DNA of 64,000 bases, taken from the NCBI GenBank assembly GCA_907163375.1, contig CAJQUW010011596.1, positions 121,447-185,446 of the forward strand, written 5' to 3'. The notes below the pieces were generated by a model. The model saw only the letters and a list, made by a program, of their open reading frames with translations. It was not told the DNA's origin and made no database searches. Positions 14,983-28,557 of the stretch are shown here, one piece after another. Source of the stretch: Prostheceraeus crozeri (Eukaryota; Platyhelminthes; Polycladida; Euryleptidae). Position 1 is the first letter of the stretch; each line of letters begins with the position of its first letter. A program made the translations under genes and the position numbers.

Positions 14983-15317
14983 CCTTTACACTGCGCTTTA
15001 ACAATGAACAGTAGCTTATTTCTCATTATCGTTATGGTCATACATTTCAAAGTATTAAACACGTAGACCTTCGTGTAGAGTGGATTAAGCAAAACTGCCG
15101 AAAAATGTCCGACGTTGCTCAATATTGCCATATTTGTTCACTTTTGTCAATTTTGAAGTGATGTTCCACGCAGTCTACTACTGAATATTCTAAATGTGAA
15201 GAGCAGTCATGTAGTCATCTTCAACATGTCGACCTCCTCATCTATCTGGTTCCTTTCTTTGGTGCTGATTAGTGTTACAGATCATGCTGTTATGAGTCAT
15301 CTTGCGACGTTGCGAAT

Positions 15318-15743
15318 GATGAAATGAAAAAGTCATCTCTCATATCCAACTACAATCCCTTGAAAGGTAGTGTTGACATGTTTGACGAAAATCTCGTGGA
15401 AATTTCTACTCGAAGAAAAGCAAATCGATGGCCTCTTCTTCTCTTGAACAATCTCATCGATGTGGCATGTAGTCTTTCTGTTTCAATCACTGAGAACTAA
15501 GTCAAAAATCGTCTTTAACAGCCAAAAGTTAAAAAAAGTGTTCGAAATGCTGCCCTTGCGACCAAATTCATAAATGAAAGCATCCTAATGTCATCAAGTG
15601 TCCATCATTCACATGGAAGTGTTGGACGATGTTGCGTTTGTGGCAAAATTGCCCGTTCAAATTGTGAGCAGTGTTCTCAGCATGTATGCCCGCTTCACCG
15701 CGTTCTTCACAAATCAACATCATCCAGAGAGTGTTCGTTATAG
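15318..15743 (+). pseudogene. piggyBac-family transposase, C-terminal fragment
   Basis: One plus-strand frame reads through two in-frame stops and resembles the end of a piggyBac (DDE_Tnp_1_7) transposase. It has the late catalytic block (NYNPLKGSVDMFDE), the following R-x-x-RWPL helix and 'NLIDVACSL'. It ends in a Cys/His cluster (CCVCGK...CEQCSQHVCPLH) like the RING/PHD-type tail of these proteins. It belongs to a different lineage from the element starting 0.8 kb downstream, judging by the distinct Cys tail. No terminal repeats were found around it. It is a dead remnant. Confidence 0.75.
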
Positions 15744-16560
15744 CTTTAAGTTCTTGCCTTGAATGCAAGTGTTGTTGTGTCGAATGACTGCTTTTCAATC
15801 TATGATTTGAATTGCAACTAAGAATCATCATCATCATCAAGGTATTATCTCTCCCGAAGGAGGAGGAACCCCTCCCTACTGTCTCTCCACAAATTTCTGT
15901 CTCTGGCGCTACGGACAGGAACGCCGGCAATGGTGTTGCAAGTGTTGCAGATGCAACACCTGCCCTAAACCATGTGTTGCAGGCACAGAATTAGACATGT
16001 CGTCTCTTCTTCTGTTTGACTAGAAGGGAAGCATTGGAACATGTAACGTTATTGAAATGGCACAATCTCCTGACATAATACCATAGCAATCGAACAATAA
16101 GCAGCCAGTTCAACATTAAACACGCCAATTTCTGCAAAGTTTTAGTGGCTGTTATCAACCGGATGAAACAGCCGAGAGACGCAGTCGATGACAAGTTCTA
16201 CAGAGAAGTTTGTGAACGTTTTTTCATGCGCCTGCTAACTTTTTTTACAATGATCGGAGGGCCCAACAATATCGAGAAAACTTTTGCGCAATGATCTGAA
16301 TTCTTTGAATATGAAGGAATCGTGGCGATCGGAGCATTTTGAAGGAATTCACATCAATCAGCAAGCAACGCACGACCATTTTTCCTATCTCTGCAAGGTA
16401 TTAAAATTTCTTTTTGCCCACTTAATAAGTTCCTTCATGTGCCATTGTTTTGAATCAGTCTGCACTTCTAGCAAAGTGATACGATTAAACAATCTAATTC
16501 TGTGGTTGCAGGTGTTGCATGTACTATGGCCTTTTCATGAATTACCGAAATATCCTCTAA
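15744..16560. other. spacer between two piggyBac relics
   Basis: No gene was recognised. A less AT-rich patch at 15840-15990 (eggs of 'gttgcaagtgttgcagatgcaacacc' type internal repetition, shortened here to its theme of repeated ttgca words) has short frames without known domains. Confidence 0.4.
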
Positions 16561-16614
16561 CCCTTTCAATGCCACATGTTTAATTTGGAATTGATAGCTA
16601 TGTTTATTGACATA

Positions 16615-16824
16615 GACGAAATATTCGTCGATAATATCACCATGACTCTCTGCCATTGATGATTGGAATAGATTGGCTTGTGTCTGCCGATGACGAATAT
16701 CTCGTCACTAACTAAATGATTGTCATGTGCCAGGTAATTTCATTTATACTTTCTCTCAGTACCAAAGACGAATATTTCGTCTGCAGTGAATTTGCAACCA
16801 ATTGCCAATGACGATATTCTCGTC
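16615..16824. repeat. left subterminal palindrome cluster of the piggyBac element
   Basis: Four 15-bp near-palindromes on the theme GACGAATATYTCGTC start at 16615, 16692, 16767 and 16810. They recur at the other end and are likely transposase or host-factor binding sites. Confidence 0.75.
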
Positions 16825-17015
16825 ATTGGCGTTTAAAGTGCTTCGATCCTGAATATTTTTTAACGAGGTCAATAACATGCTGTTTCGTCAGCACAGTGAA
16901 CTGCGTTGTGGTGAGAGCTTTCATTAGATACCTGGTTTGATATCATTGCTATTTTTACATATGACCTAAATAGACTCTCTCCTTAGACACCGTATTTGAA
17001 GTCATTTTCGTCCTA

Positions 17016-18671
<1,656 letters not shown>

Positions 18672-18687
18672 GCGCATATTTAGCAGT

Positions 18688-18856
18688 GACGAATATTCCG
18701 TCATTGGCATTGCAAAAAACAAGTATCCTGATATTGAGTGGCATAGAAAATATCGTTGAATACTAGCGAATATTTCGTCAATGGCAGTAAGATGGCCTCC
18801 CATTGCTAGAGCATGCGGCAGTAAAATTGATGACAGTCCCGGACGAATATATCGTC
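18688..18856. repeat. right subterminal palindrome cluster of the piggyBac element
   Basis: Three copies of the same 15-bp palindromic motif as at the left end lie at 18688, about 18765 and 18842. Several are followed by 'atggc', echoing the terminal repeat. Confidence 0.7.
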
Positions 18857-18872
18857 GATGGCATCGAAAGGG

Positions 18873-19425
18873 CTACTAGACCTGTAGTTAATGCGTGTTA
18901 TGGTTAGTTTGTCGTCCTATTGCTACAGTCATCATGGCACACATAAATTTGCTTTTACAGCACATGTATTAGGAATTGATAAAGATAACTACGGTAGCCT
19001 ACTCTGTGAAGTGATAACAAAATTATTAACAAACAAATCGTAGAATCATTTGATGTAGCAAGCAAATTATCTCGTCTTTTTAGCAACCTCCTTTGTAGAA
19101 TCATTTTAAATGATACACTGACGTGATGTTGCAAATTGATATTCATGAATGATTTTCGGAATGTGTTTGACGAGACAAAATATTACAAGCTTTTGTTACT
19201 TTCTACTAACTTAGTCTATTATTATAAAATCGACATGATTTTCCATGTGGACTCTTGTACGTATATTTTTGAAAACCAATTTGTATTTTTCCAAATATTT
19301 CGTATTTCATCGTATACCAAGCTCCGAGGTGTGATGATGACAGGGCGGATCTTTGCAGCATATTTTTGTATTTAATATATTTTAGAAGTTCCTCGATCTC
19401 TTTCAAGCATGCTATTCATTGACAC
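18873..19425. other. AT-rich spacer
   Basis: I see no gene here. This is plain AT-rich sequence between the piggyBac element and the next transposon. Confidence 0.5.
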
Positions 19426-19817
19426 CAGGGATGCGGAGTCCTATCATTTTGATAGGACTCCGACTCCGACTCCGGGTGGCAAGCATATATAGCCAACTTT
19501 TTTTGAAAAAAGTTTTTACCTACATCATAGATCATAGGCTTACCTGAACCTATCTTTAGTGATTATTGCTGTATCAGTTATCAATCATTTTCGTTGAAAG
19601 TTCATCAAATGTCGCTTCACGTTGGATGCATGCGACTCGGCTCCTCCCATCTTCTTGATGTGTGCTTCACATGGTTTTTCTCCAGTCTCTACCAGGCAGG
19701 AAAATCCCCCATCCTTCTCCAAAAATATGAGTACGCTTACGATTTTAATATGCGCTTTGGAGGAGATAGCACACACGATTAACGTGAGGGGAAGAGGCAA
19801 TGTTCTCAAACAAACTA

Positions 19818-22023
19818 CACTCTTTCCCGTTCAAGTTTCCACTCTTTGCATTGATATTTCCAATATTTGCATAGAAATTCAAACATTGTTCTCACAAATC
19901 CAAATTTTGCATTCAACTTTCCAATATTTGCATTGATATTTCTTCTCTTTGCGATCAAGAATCTATGATTTGCAGATAGCTTTCCAATATTTGCAATCAA
20001 GATTCAAATTTTAACGTCTATACAAATATTCAACTTACTGGCAAAAGATGTTCATTTTATCAACATAGCAGCAGTATGACACCTACTTACAATAGAATTA
20101 GCAACCAGGATAGAGAAAGAATATTTGATTCGTATAACGCCGACGGTGATTTCCTGGCAGTTGCAGAATCTTTAGGAATAAAACATGACACTGCCAGAAA
20201 GATTATAAAATCTGGTCGTGTGACAAAAAGTATGCAAGGTCGCAACACACACCACAAGGTCGATGACGAAGTCAAAGCCTAATTGGAACAAATGATTTCC
20301 AATAATCCGTCTTCAACCTTGCAGCAAATGCAAGAAGGTTTGCAATCAGATTTGCCTTAAAAACCTTCTTTGAGTTTAAGTACAGTATCAAGAACACTGG
20401 ATGGTATGTTGTACACCATAAAAAATGTTCGCAACATACCCACGGATTAAGCCTGATGTCATAAGAGCCCGAAAGGAATACGCTACTTGGTTTCTCGATG
20501 AGGCAAATTATCAAAAATGTATGTATGTCGATGAAACCAACTTTAATTCGTAGACATCACGAACCCAGGGACACTCTAAACGGGGTTCACGGTGTTTTCG
20601 GACTGTTGGTGGACAGCGTGGCCATAATGTCAACATCATAATGGCCGTGAGCTCCAGTGGTGGCTTGATAATGCACCGCGAACACATTGGTAGTGTCACT
20701 TGAGATACTTTTCAGAATTTTATCAACGACTTGAGCCAGAAGCTTGAAGAAGATTCTCCTCTTGAAAAGACTTGCATCATCTTTGATAATGACCATGTCA
20801 TCGGAATTCATCTTTTTCTAGAGACCACAATATCTTGAAACATTTGCCGCCATGGTCTCCTATGCTGAACCCCATAGAAGAAGCATTTTCTTTACTGAAG
20901 TCCATGATCAAAAAGAAATGAGCATCACCGCCGATTAACAGTCAAATTATAAATGTAAAGGAAACTGCTCGCAGCCAGGGATCCACTACCGTTCAAGTGA
21001 GGCAGCAAATTCTCTTAGAGGCACTGAATCTATCGTACACCAGAGTGACAACAGCACAATTTTGTGGACATTTGAATCCCATCTTACCTTGAGCATATGC
21101 TGAAGAGTGTTTGTAACTTTTGACTAACTTTCATTTAACTTTTAATGTTCATGATTGTTCAATAAAATATGATATTCAAAATTTACTGTTTTTTAGATCG
21201 AAGGAAAATGATGGATGCGGTATATAAGTCGATCATCAAGTAATAAAACGGCTCTTGAAGTTCTATAGCATCAATAAGCTCAATTCCAGATAGAAAACAA
21301 ACCATCAATATACTGCAGTAAATTTCAAAAATGTCAAGGATATACACTTGATCATTTACATGTATATACATCACATATTTGACCACTGCGAAGGAATTGG
21401 GATCAGTAGAATAACCTATGCATCAAAAGCTTTCAGAAAAGAATACAGCTTGCTGTTATACACGTATTTCCATAAACTCCTTGTGAGTGAACCATGCATT
21501 CTTCATCATCTCATAAGTGCAAGCACATACATGTATAACAAGACTTTTGACGATGGACGTTAAAATACCCCCATTAAATGCAATGCATGCATTGTCGTTC
21601 CTATAAGAAAGAACTAAAATAGCACCTTAATATGGTACAATATGATGCTATCCTGGATGGTAATGATATCGATAAATTATCAATTGTTGTATGTACGACG
21701 TACGTATAACTCCTCACAGTCGTGCTGCAAGTAAAGCCACACATTTCATCAATTCACCATTATTATTGAACCGTTGACTTGGTAATCTCTCATATTCATT
21801 ACATTAATGAAGATCGCAAACTACAGCATGACCCCATTGCGTTAAATATCGAAAAAAATGGTCAAATATTCAGATCTAATACGATCGAAAAAATTTGAAT
21901 CTTGATTGCAAATATTGGAAAGTTGAATGCAAAATTTGGATTTGTGAGATCAAAGTTTGGAAATTTCTATGCAAATATTGGAAATATCAATGCAAAGACT
22001 GGAAACTTGAACGGGAAAGAGTG
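19818..22023 (+). mobile_element. Tc1/IS630-like transposon nested in the hAT element
   Basis: The ends CACTCTTTCCCGTTCAAG (from 19818) and the inverse (to 22023) are flanked by TA on both sides, the Tc1/mariner target duplication. The terminal repeats extend about 130-200 bp and contain several 'ccaatatttgca' iterons. The left repeat is about 85 bp longer than the right because it has extra iterons. The element carries a broken transposase at 20076-21092. Length is 2206 bp. Confidence 0.85.
20076..21092 (+). pseudogene. Tc1/IS630-like transposase pseudogene
   Basis: The ATG at 20076 opens a homeodomain-like HTH region (NRISNQDRERIFDSYNADGD, then GIKHDTARKIIKSGR), which binds the terminal repeats. 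The DDE_3 core then follows in several frames: first Asp in 'MYVDETNFN', second in 'CIIFDND', and the acidic end block 'PPWSPMLNPIEEAFSLLKSM'. The frame closes with a tail ending 'CGHLNPILP' at 21092. There are in-frame stops after residue 68 and near 20360, and frame changes near 20430-20550 and 20820. It is closest to the IS630-related Tc1 families of invertebrates; the exact clade is unclear. It is non-functional. Confidence 0.8.
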
Positions 22024-22384
22024 TAGTATTTTACTTTTGTCTCCGATGTGACCTTTGGTGCGTAGGTGTGATCGAGGCTAGGGAGGCTTGTCTTCTCTAC
22101 TAAATCACCGAGTGAAAAGACAATCCTTCTTCCACTATCACGGTTCATTCCCTCAACTATTACAAGCTTTGCATGCAGCAGTGTCTCTGTACTTTTGTTT
22201 GACGGAGAAAAATGACATCAAGACAGTGACAGCTGTGTGCACGAGGATAAATAATTTGTTTGTATTATATTTCGGGTCTAGTTATAAGCCGGAGTCCGGA
22301 GTCCTATCATTTGATAGGACTCCGACTCCAGCAAAAATGTTAGGACTCCGACACCGACTCCGTCTCTGCATCCCTGATTGACAC

Positions 22385-25251
22385 TGTTCCATTTTAGAAG
22401 AACTACATTTTTTCTTATTAATGCTTTTCTTATTAATTTCTTTCTTATTCTAGGTACGAACCAGTTTAAGTGAAAGCTGTCAAAATTTTTGATTTTATCG
22501 TGGAAATGTTATTCTACTCTGTTATTGACTTTCTTCTAGCCAAATAGCGTGTTCCTGTGCATGTGCTGAGAAGTGTCTAGATATGTGCTCTATGGAGACC
22601 TCACATAATGATGTGCAAAGATCCTTGAAAGTTAAGGATTTGATTGTCTTGCAGATTTTTTATATACAAACACGCAAACAATATCTATATCTTTAAATTC
22701 ATGTTGTTTTCCCTGATCCACAGAATTCATTCATGACATAGTTTTTTAGGATTTGCAATTGTTTTAGATCAAGCTTTATAGTTGAAACTGTAAAGACACA
22801 TGATATATCGGTATTCATTTTGTACTGGAGAAGCAATGGGGCCTACATAGAAGTTCTCTTGTATTATCCACTGGATACTTGCAAGTCATTTCCAAGGAGG
22901 AGGAAAAGGTGTTGCTTAACATTTATGTGTCGTGCAGCAAATTCACAGAATTTAAATTGTTATTTAATGTACAAGACTTGGGCCAAAATTGACAACAAAG
23001 TGATTTACGTGTTCATGCATGTAGTCAAACATGCCGGTAATAGTTATTGTCCGACGAGCATAGAATGGTTATCGATACAGAGTTAACAGGTCATTGGGTT
23101 AACACTTGCAAAGCCTAGTAGGCTTAAAACATGAAATACTGAGTACCGGTATACATAGGCGTCGATTTACTCTGAACTCAGGGGGGCCAAATTTCTTGAT
23201 TAAATTTGCTCTGGAAACTCTAGAGCACGAAACTTTGCTTGAATTATGCACGAAATTTTGGCATCAATTCTAACCAACACAAGGCACGAGTAGGCACGAA
23301 GTTCATAGTGCCGAGTTCGTACCCATTGATTATTCCTTCGATTTCATTGGATAAACAAATATTTGGTTTGGTGCCTATTAGTGCCTAGTGGCGCCTACTG
23401 GTGCCTCGAAATTTAGCTGGCACGAAATTTCGGCTTCGTGCTTAAGCTAGTGCTCTACAGTTTACAGTGTAGCTTACTTCCTCATACGGGCGCATTACTC
23501 ATGCTCGCACATTTGTAAAACCTTGTCCGCCAGAATCATATCAACGCTGTTTTACCAGATATTGCATGAGCCCTGAACTGAGCGAACGGGATATCCCGGC
23601 TTCTATAACTGAAGTGAGAACTAGGAATTTGCTGTTCATGAATTGAAGAATGAAGTGAACTGATGCTTTCCCAATTCTTCCAATTCCTATCGATATTTTG
23701 ACATTGATTGCTTTTCCTAATTCTATAATTCCTCGTATATTGAAGTTAAGCATTCAAAATCTAAATTTTATGCTATAGCCCTAATGCCTGAATGCAAAGG
23801 TTCCTCTTCCCTTTAAGCCAAAATCTCCCCTTTTATGCTAGAAATTTCCCTTTCTTCCAAAATCTAGGCATCCTAATAGATTTTTCTCGATCTCTTCATT
23901 TATAATCACATCTTCAAGTAGCTTATGAGATCATCAGCAAAATGGGCTCACCGATTTTCGGTGAGAGCAGATTATTCGAAAGTTAAGCAAAATTTCATTA
24001 TTGACATGTGGGGGGGGCCCAAAATGATCATTTTCAGCAAGAAAAAAGGTCGAGTAGATTGATATTTTTCATCTAAAATATAAATGTCTGACAAGTTGAC
24101 GCTTTAGATGTTCTATTAGGCCCTATGATGCCGCAAATGACGGATCATTGCTTTACAAACTTGTATAGTCAATTGAAAGGATAGCGACAATGCGAGAGTT
24201 AACCCATGGACGATATAGATAATGGATTCAACTAATTAAGCTGATTGCCTCCTCGGATATTAATTAAATGATACTTATAAGCATGTACTGACGTTTTGTC
24301 TACGTTAATTTATCAGCAATAATCAGTAAATGATGCTTAGAATGCAAATAGAGTATCTAGATATTGAACTGTCTCCTTAGTGGAAACAGACCTGAATACA
24401 TATTCAATTATAGAGCAATGATCAAAATTGTGTTGTGTACATGCATCTCCGATTTACTTTATTACTGCATGTTGACCGAGTGATGATGTTGATGGATATG
24501 AACTAGGCCTGCTGATGATTCCTGATATTGAATGAAATAGAGGCCATTCACGTCTGGCCCCATTTTTCAACTTAGAATGCAACTATTAACAAGTTATTTT
24601 GAAAAGTTGAACAAGTTGAACCCTTGTCGGGCGAAACGCAGCGTCGTCGGATGATAAAGAGGATTTTTGTGCTTAAATGACTCATGTCTAAGGACATCTT
24701 TCTATGCTGGCACTCTGCAATCTCGATGATTCTTGCATTATTATTGTGGACTATTTAATGCCAAGTTACGTGCACTCCCTGCGAATCATTGCTATTGCTA
24801 TGGACTGTTTTACATGGTTTTCTTAACCCCTGCATATTTAAGTAACTCAAGGAATTAGAAATAAGATATAAAATATCTCATTGACAAGCCGTGTTACAAA
24901 GGTTACATAATTACACCCATGAATGACGTGCAAATTGAAATACAAGGTCATAAACCTAAATAATACCGAGAGAGAAAAATGCTCTCACATGCAGAAATTG
25001 CTACCTTCAGAAGAAGATTAAATATGAAATTTGTCCACTTGGGCTTTTTATCATAGTACGTAGGCATCCGAGATTATTGTCTACTTTATTAGTACAACAA
25101 TGCCTGCCTATTTCCCCGGCCAATTTTAGATTGATCGAATTGACGAAATAGCATGAAAGCACTCACATGAGAGGGTCGAAGACGCGGAAGTGAATGAGCT
25201 GATTCGGTAGTTAAGCTATAAATCAAGTGATGACTAAGTCACTTGCAGGTA
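22385..25251. other. non-coding stretch with dispersed repeats
   Basis: No gene was recognised. The part from about 23157 to 24060 is a dispersed repeat starting 'ataggcgtcgattta'. It has G-rich runs near 23191 and 24009 and an inner fold-back (see separate entry). The phrase 'gtcgggcgaaacgcagcgtcgtcgg' type region near 24627 looks like a repeat end but has no partner here. Confidence 0.4.
23157..24060 (+). repeat. dispersed repeat with 'aggcgtcgat' head and fold-back core
   Basis: The head 'ataggcgtcgat' followed by a G run near 23191 is shared, inverted, with the G/C-run segment at 31415-31510. Between about 23215 and 23461 the sequence folds back on itself: 'agagcacgaa' and 'ggcacgag' words on the left match 'ttcgtgc' and 'gtgctct' words on the right. 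It is probably a non-autonomous repeat; the family is not known to me. Confidence 0.4.
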
Positions 25252-25740
25252 CAGTAAAACCTGCTTGTAGTGGACCCTCTCCGTAATGGACACTCGTACG
25301 CAATGGACACTTTGTCCTGCATAATTTGCATTTCTCATTGGAATGCCCCTTGCCATAGTGGACACCTGCTATGCTCAACGTGGACAATGGACAGCATTTT
25401 GTGACAATTTCCCTCAATAGGTGTGGACAAACACATCATCAAAGTGGTTAATTCTCAAGATGAGATTGCTATGGCAATCCCGTCTTAAGTTTCGTTATGA
25501 AAACATGATGATTGACACGAATTGACATTATTCCCATCTCATGATAATTAAATTAACACATTGCCGCACTTGTAAACAGTCCAAACCAAGCAAAAGATTG
25601 ATGATGTTGTCTGAAACTCTTCAAACCCGTCGGCCACTCACGATGAGGTGGCATAATCGCTTAATTGACTTTCATGATAAAAGATGTCTTAAGCAAATTA
25701 AGACATCAATCTTTAATTTTAAACCGTCGACAATCATTTA

Positions 25741-25869
25741 ATGGAATTTAATGACGAAGAGAGTGTAGATATGATAATTAAGCTTCAAGAACGTTTTCGC
25801 ATAATGCAGTTAAAGAGTTCGAAAGTGGCCAGACAAACTCATATTGTCAATTTTTTTAAACCACAATAG
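25741..25869 (+). pseudogene. Tigger/pogo transposase C-terminal remnant
   Basis: A 42-codon frame ends 'ARQTHIVNFFKPQ', matching the '...ITDFFKP' style tail that closes many pogo/Tigger transposases. The preceding residues are acidic (EFNDEESVD) and then helical. The HTH and DDE domains are absent. Its place within a Tigger-type terminal repeat pair supports the call. Confidence 0.6.
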
Positions 25870-26165
25870 ACAGTTATCTTCTGAACTTGCGTACCTTTTT
25901 GTGAGAAGAATTTCTATAAGAAATTAAAACATGTTCAATTAAACTGATCGATGTATTTAATTTTTGGTTTTAACTTCATGATAAAGGAAAGTGTGCAGAT
26001 CATTATAATGCGTATATAAAGTGACCATTGACATAATTCACTGACCAGAAAATACACGTATATCAATTAACAAATTCGTATACACGTACCAAACAGCATA
26101 AATTATTCAAATAATTAAGTTTCTCATGATACAGAAGTACGAATAGAGTTTACGGTGATCATATA

Positions 26166-27556
26166 CGAGGTCTGTTCAAAAAGTATCCGACTTTTTCTTC
26201 TGCTCGAAAAACTAATGATAATTTGACTCTTATTTCTTGTGGAAACATACATTGTATCTTCATGATTGTCTGTGACTGATTTCTGTTCACTTTATGCACA
26301 CTTCGCGACTCGCATGGACACTTGTTCTAGTGATAGACATAAACAGTCGTCGGATCTTCATTTAAGCAGTATGACGGAGAGAATCGAGCAGCGTTATTGC
26401 ATCAAGTTCTGTCAAAAACTTGGTGATTCACAAGTTGAGACAATCCGCAAAATCCAACAAGCTTTCGGAGAAGATGCAATGGGGCTACAACCATCCAAGA
26501 CTGGTATAATCGATTCAAAGATGGTCGGTTGTCAGCGGATAGTGATCCAAGATCTGGAAGACCTTCCACAAGTCGAAATGAAGAAGTCATCAATCGAGTG
26601 AAGGACTTGGTGCTGGAAGATCGTCGCATAACGATCCGAGAACTTGCAGATGAGTCTGACATCAGCACTGGTTCTGTGCATTCAATTTTGCATGAGGATT
26701 TAGGTCTGAGGAGAGTCGCTGCAAAGTTTGTGCCGAGACTTCTGACCTTGGAGCAGAAACAGCTTCGACTGGAGGTGTCTCGTGACATGCTTGACTGCGC
26801 TGCCAACGACCCTGAGTTCATGGACACAATCATTACAGGTGATTATTGAATTCTAATTTTCATGATTTCAGAAATTGAAACTTCTGTTTTCATTACAGGT
26901 GATGAATCTTGGGTGTTCGGATATGACCCAGAAACAAAGGCACAGTCGTCACAGTGGTTGAGCTCAGAGTGTCCAAGGCCGAAGAAGGTTCGTCAATCTC
27001 GGAGCTCGGTAAAGGTGATGTTGACCGTCTTCTTTGATTGTCGAGGAGTTGTACACCACGAGTATGCTCCTCGAAACCAGACAATCAACAAGGAGTCCTA
27101 CCGCGAGGTCCTACGTCGTCTCCGTGAGGCCGTCCGTCGCAAGAGGTCCGATCTGTGGCAAGCAGGAACTTGGCAGCTCCACCATGACAGTGCTCCAGCT
27201 CATTCATCGCAGCTTGTTCAAACATTCTTGGCCAAGCACAACGTTCCGGTTGTTCGACAAGCTCCCTACTCACCGGATATGGCTCCCTGCGACTTTTGGT
27301 TGTTTCCGAAACTCAAAATGCCACTGAAAGGGACGCGGTTTGAGTCCAGGGAGGACATCATGACCAATGCGACAGCTGCTCTAATGGCAATCCGCAAAGA
27401 TGACTTTAAAAAGTGCTTCCAGCAGTGGCATGACCGCTGGGAGAAGTGTATCAGGACCCATAGGGACTACTTCGAAGGGGATTAGGGTTGCGTGATTATT
27501 TTAAGCTACAAATATATATTTTTAAAAAAAGTCGGATACTTTTTGAACAGACCTCG
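26166..27556 (+). mobile_element. mariner transposon nested in the Tigger-like element
   Basis: A perfect 31-bp inverted repeat, starting CGAGGTCTGTTCAAAAAGTA, lies at 26166-26196 and 27526-27556. TA flanks both sides. The total is 1391 bp, close to the family norm. The perfect ends and a transposase with only two lesions indicate a young copy. Confidence 0.95.
26371..27485 (+). pseudogene. mariner transposase, nearly intact (one frameshift, one 60-bp insert)
   Basis: This is a DD34D mariner transposase. It starts at ATG 26371 (MTERIEQRYCIKFCQKLGD); an upstream ATG at 26266 is in frame but lacks family resemblance. The N-terminal HTH is followed by a one-base excess in a G run near 26480 that shifts the frame. 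The second HTH comes next (ITIRELADESDISTGSVHSI), then the first Asp (ITGDESWVFGYDPETK), the second (HHDSAPAHSS) and the third (YSPDMAPCDFWLFP). I count 34 residues between the second and third. Between 'DTIITGD' and 'DESWVFG' there are 60 extra bases (26839-26898) with a stop, bounded by GT and AG. If that is a spliced intron, only the frameshift disables the gene. The stop is at 27485. Confidence 0.93.
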
Positions 27557-27812
27557 TACAATAACATAATATATGCATGATATTTATTCTATTATGTATT
27601 TGCAAATAATTTCAGTATATAGATAACACTAATATACTCATGTGCAGAATATGACCACTATAAGTACTTTCATATGATTAAAAAACGATAATAATAACGA
27701 GAAAGTGAGTATTGAAGTAAACGAAGATGGACCCCTTTACATAATGGACACCTGTTCTCAATGGACACTTTGAGCTGCCAAAAATGGTGTCCCTTAAATA
27801 GAGGGTTTACTG

Positions 27813-28093
27813 TAATGTAATGACTATGATCCTCTTTTAGTCAAAAGCAAAAGAAATTAGCTAAACTTTCTACATTTCGTTTCTCAAATGATTATCTTGA
27901 AAGAGAGCAGCGAAACTCATGTTTACATAATGGATAATTTCCTCGAAACTCTGCAGATCTGCCTGCCAGATTCATCAAACATAAGCTAATCATCTCAACA
28001 TGCAGTATGACCGAATGGATTTCGGGTTATAGTCACTGTTCCATTATGCAGTTATTGGTCAAAATCCTGCTGGGCGCACAGATGTGGAAGTCA
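27813..28093. other. short AT-rich spacer
   Basis: Nothing was recognised between the Tigger-like element and the P element apart from their target duplications. Confidence 0.5.
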
Positions 28094-28557
28094 CTCGACA
28101 ACACAGATCTAGAAAGGGATAGATGGACTGCTTTCCGCGTTTCCCTATTTCAGCCGTGAAGCCTGAAAACTTCCCATCGCCGCCACGCCTGCTCCCGATA
28201 TGTAGGCAAGAAATGACGGCCGCTTAGCTGATCGCAATTGACACCTGTGGTGTTGTTTTCAATTGATGATGATTTATTTGATAAGGGTGACAAAATTTGT
28301 GTACTTAACGAAGCTGGGATGAGTGTCATAACACAGTGTGGCGATGTCGCAATACTTCAACAAGATAAAATTGAATTTGACATGCATTCTACCGACGCTA
28401 AATGGCGATTTTATCATTAAATAAAATCCTCACGCCCTAGGCAATTGCTATCAATTCTCCTACTCTTAATCCGAAACATGTGTTCAAAAGGCATAAGAAA
28501 GATAAAATTTTCGAACAGGTTTGCAAAACTGTTTACAGAAATTTCATTTCTTGAGAA

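Larger units (their letters stand above)
19426..22376. mobile_element. hAT-type non-autonomous element (split by a Tc1-like insertion)
   Basis: The ends are CAGGGATGCGGAGTC at 19426 and the inverse at 22376. The flanks carry a perfect 8-bp target duplication, attgacac, at 19418-19425 and 22377-22384. CA-initial ends and an 8-bp duplication are hAT hallmarks. The ends are built from repeated 'ggagtc/gactcc' words and contain a small hairpin (gagtcctatcattttgatag). Without the nested insertion at 19818-22023 it is about 0.75 kb and codes for nothing recognisable, so it depended on a transposase supplied elsewhere. Confidence 0.85.
25252..27812 (+). mobile_element. Tigger/pogo-like element (split by a mariner)
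   Basis: The ends are CAGTAAAACCTGC at 25252 and the inverse (gagggtttactg) ending at 27812, each flanked by TA. Both ends carry several copies of 'aatggacact/agtggaca', a pattern usual for Tigger/pogo relatives. Inside are a C-terminal transposase remnant (25741-25869) and a complete mariner (26166-27556). Without the mariner only about 1.2 kb remains, so the transposase core has been lost. Confidence 0.8.

Noticed and set aside
24505-24650. Possible hammerhead ribozyme ('ctgatga' and 'cgaaac' words)
   Set aside because: The two core words are more than 100 bp apart and no three-stem fold is visible.
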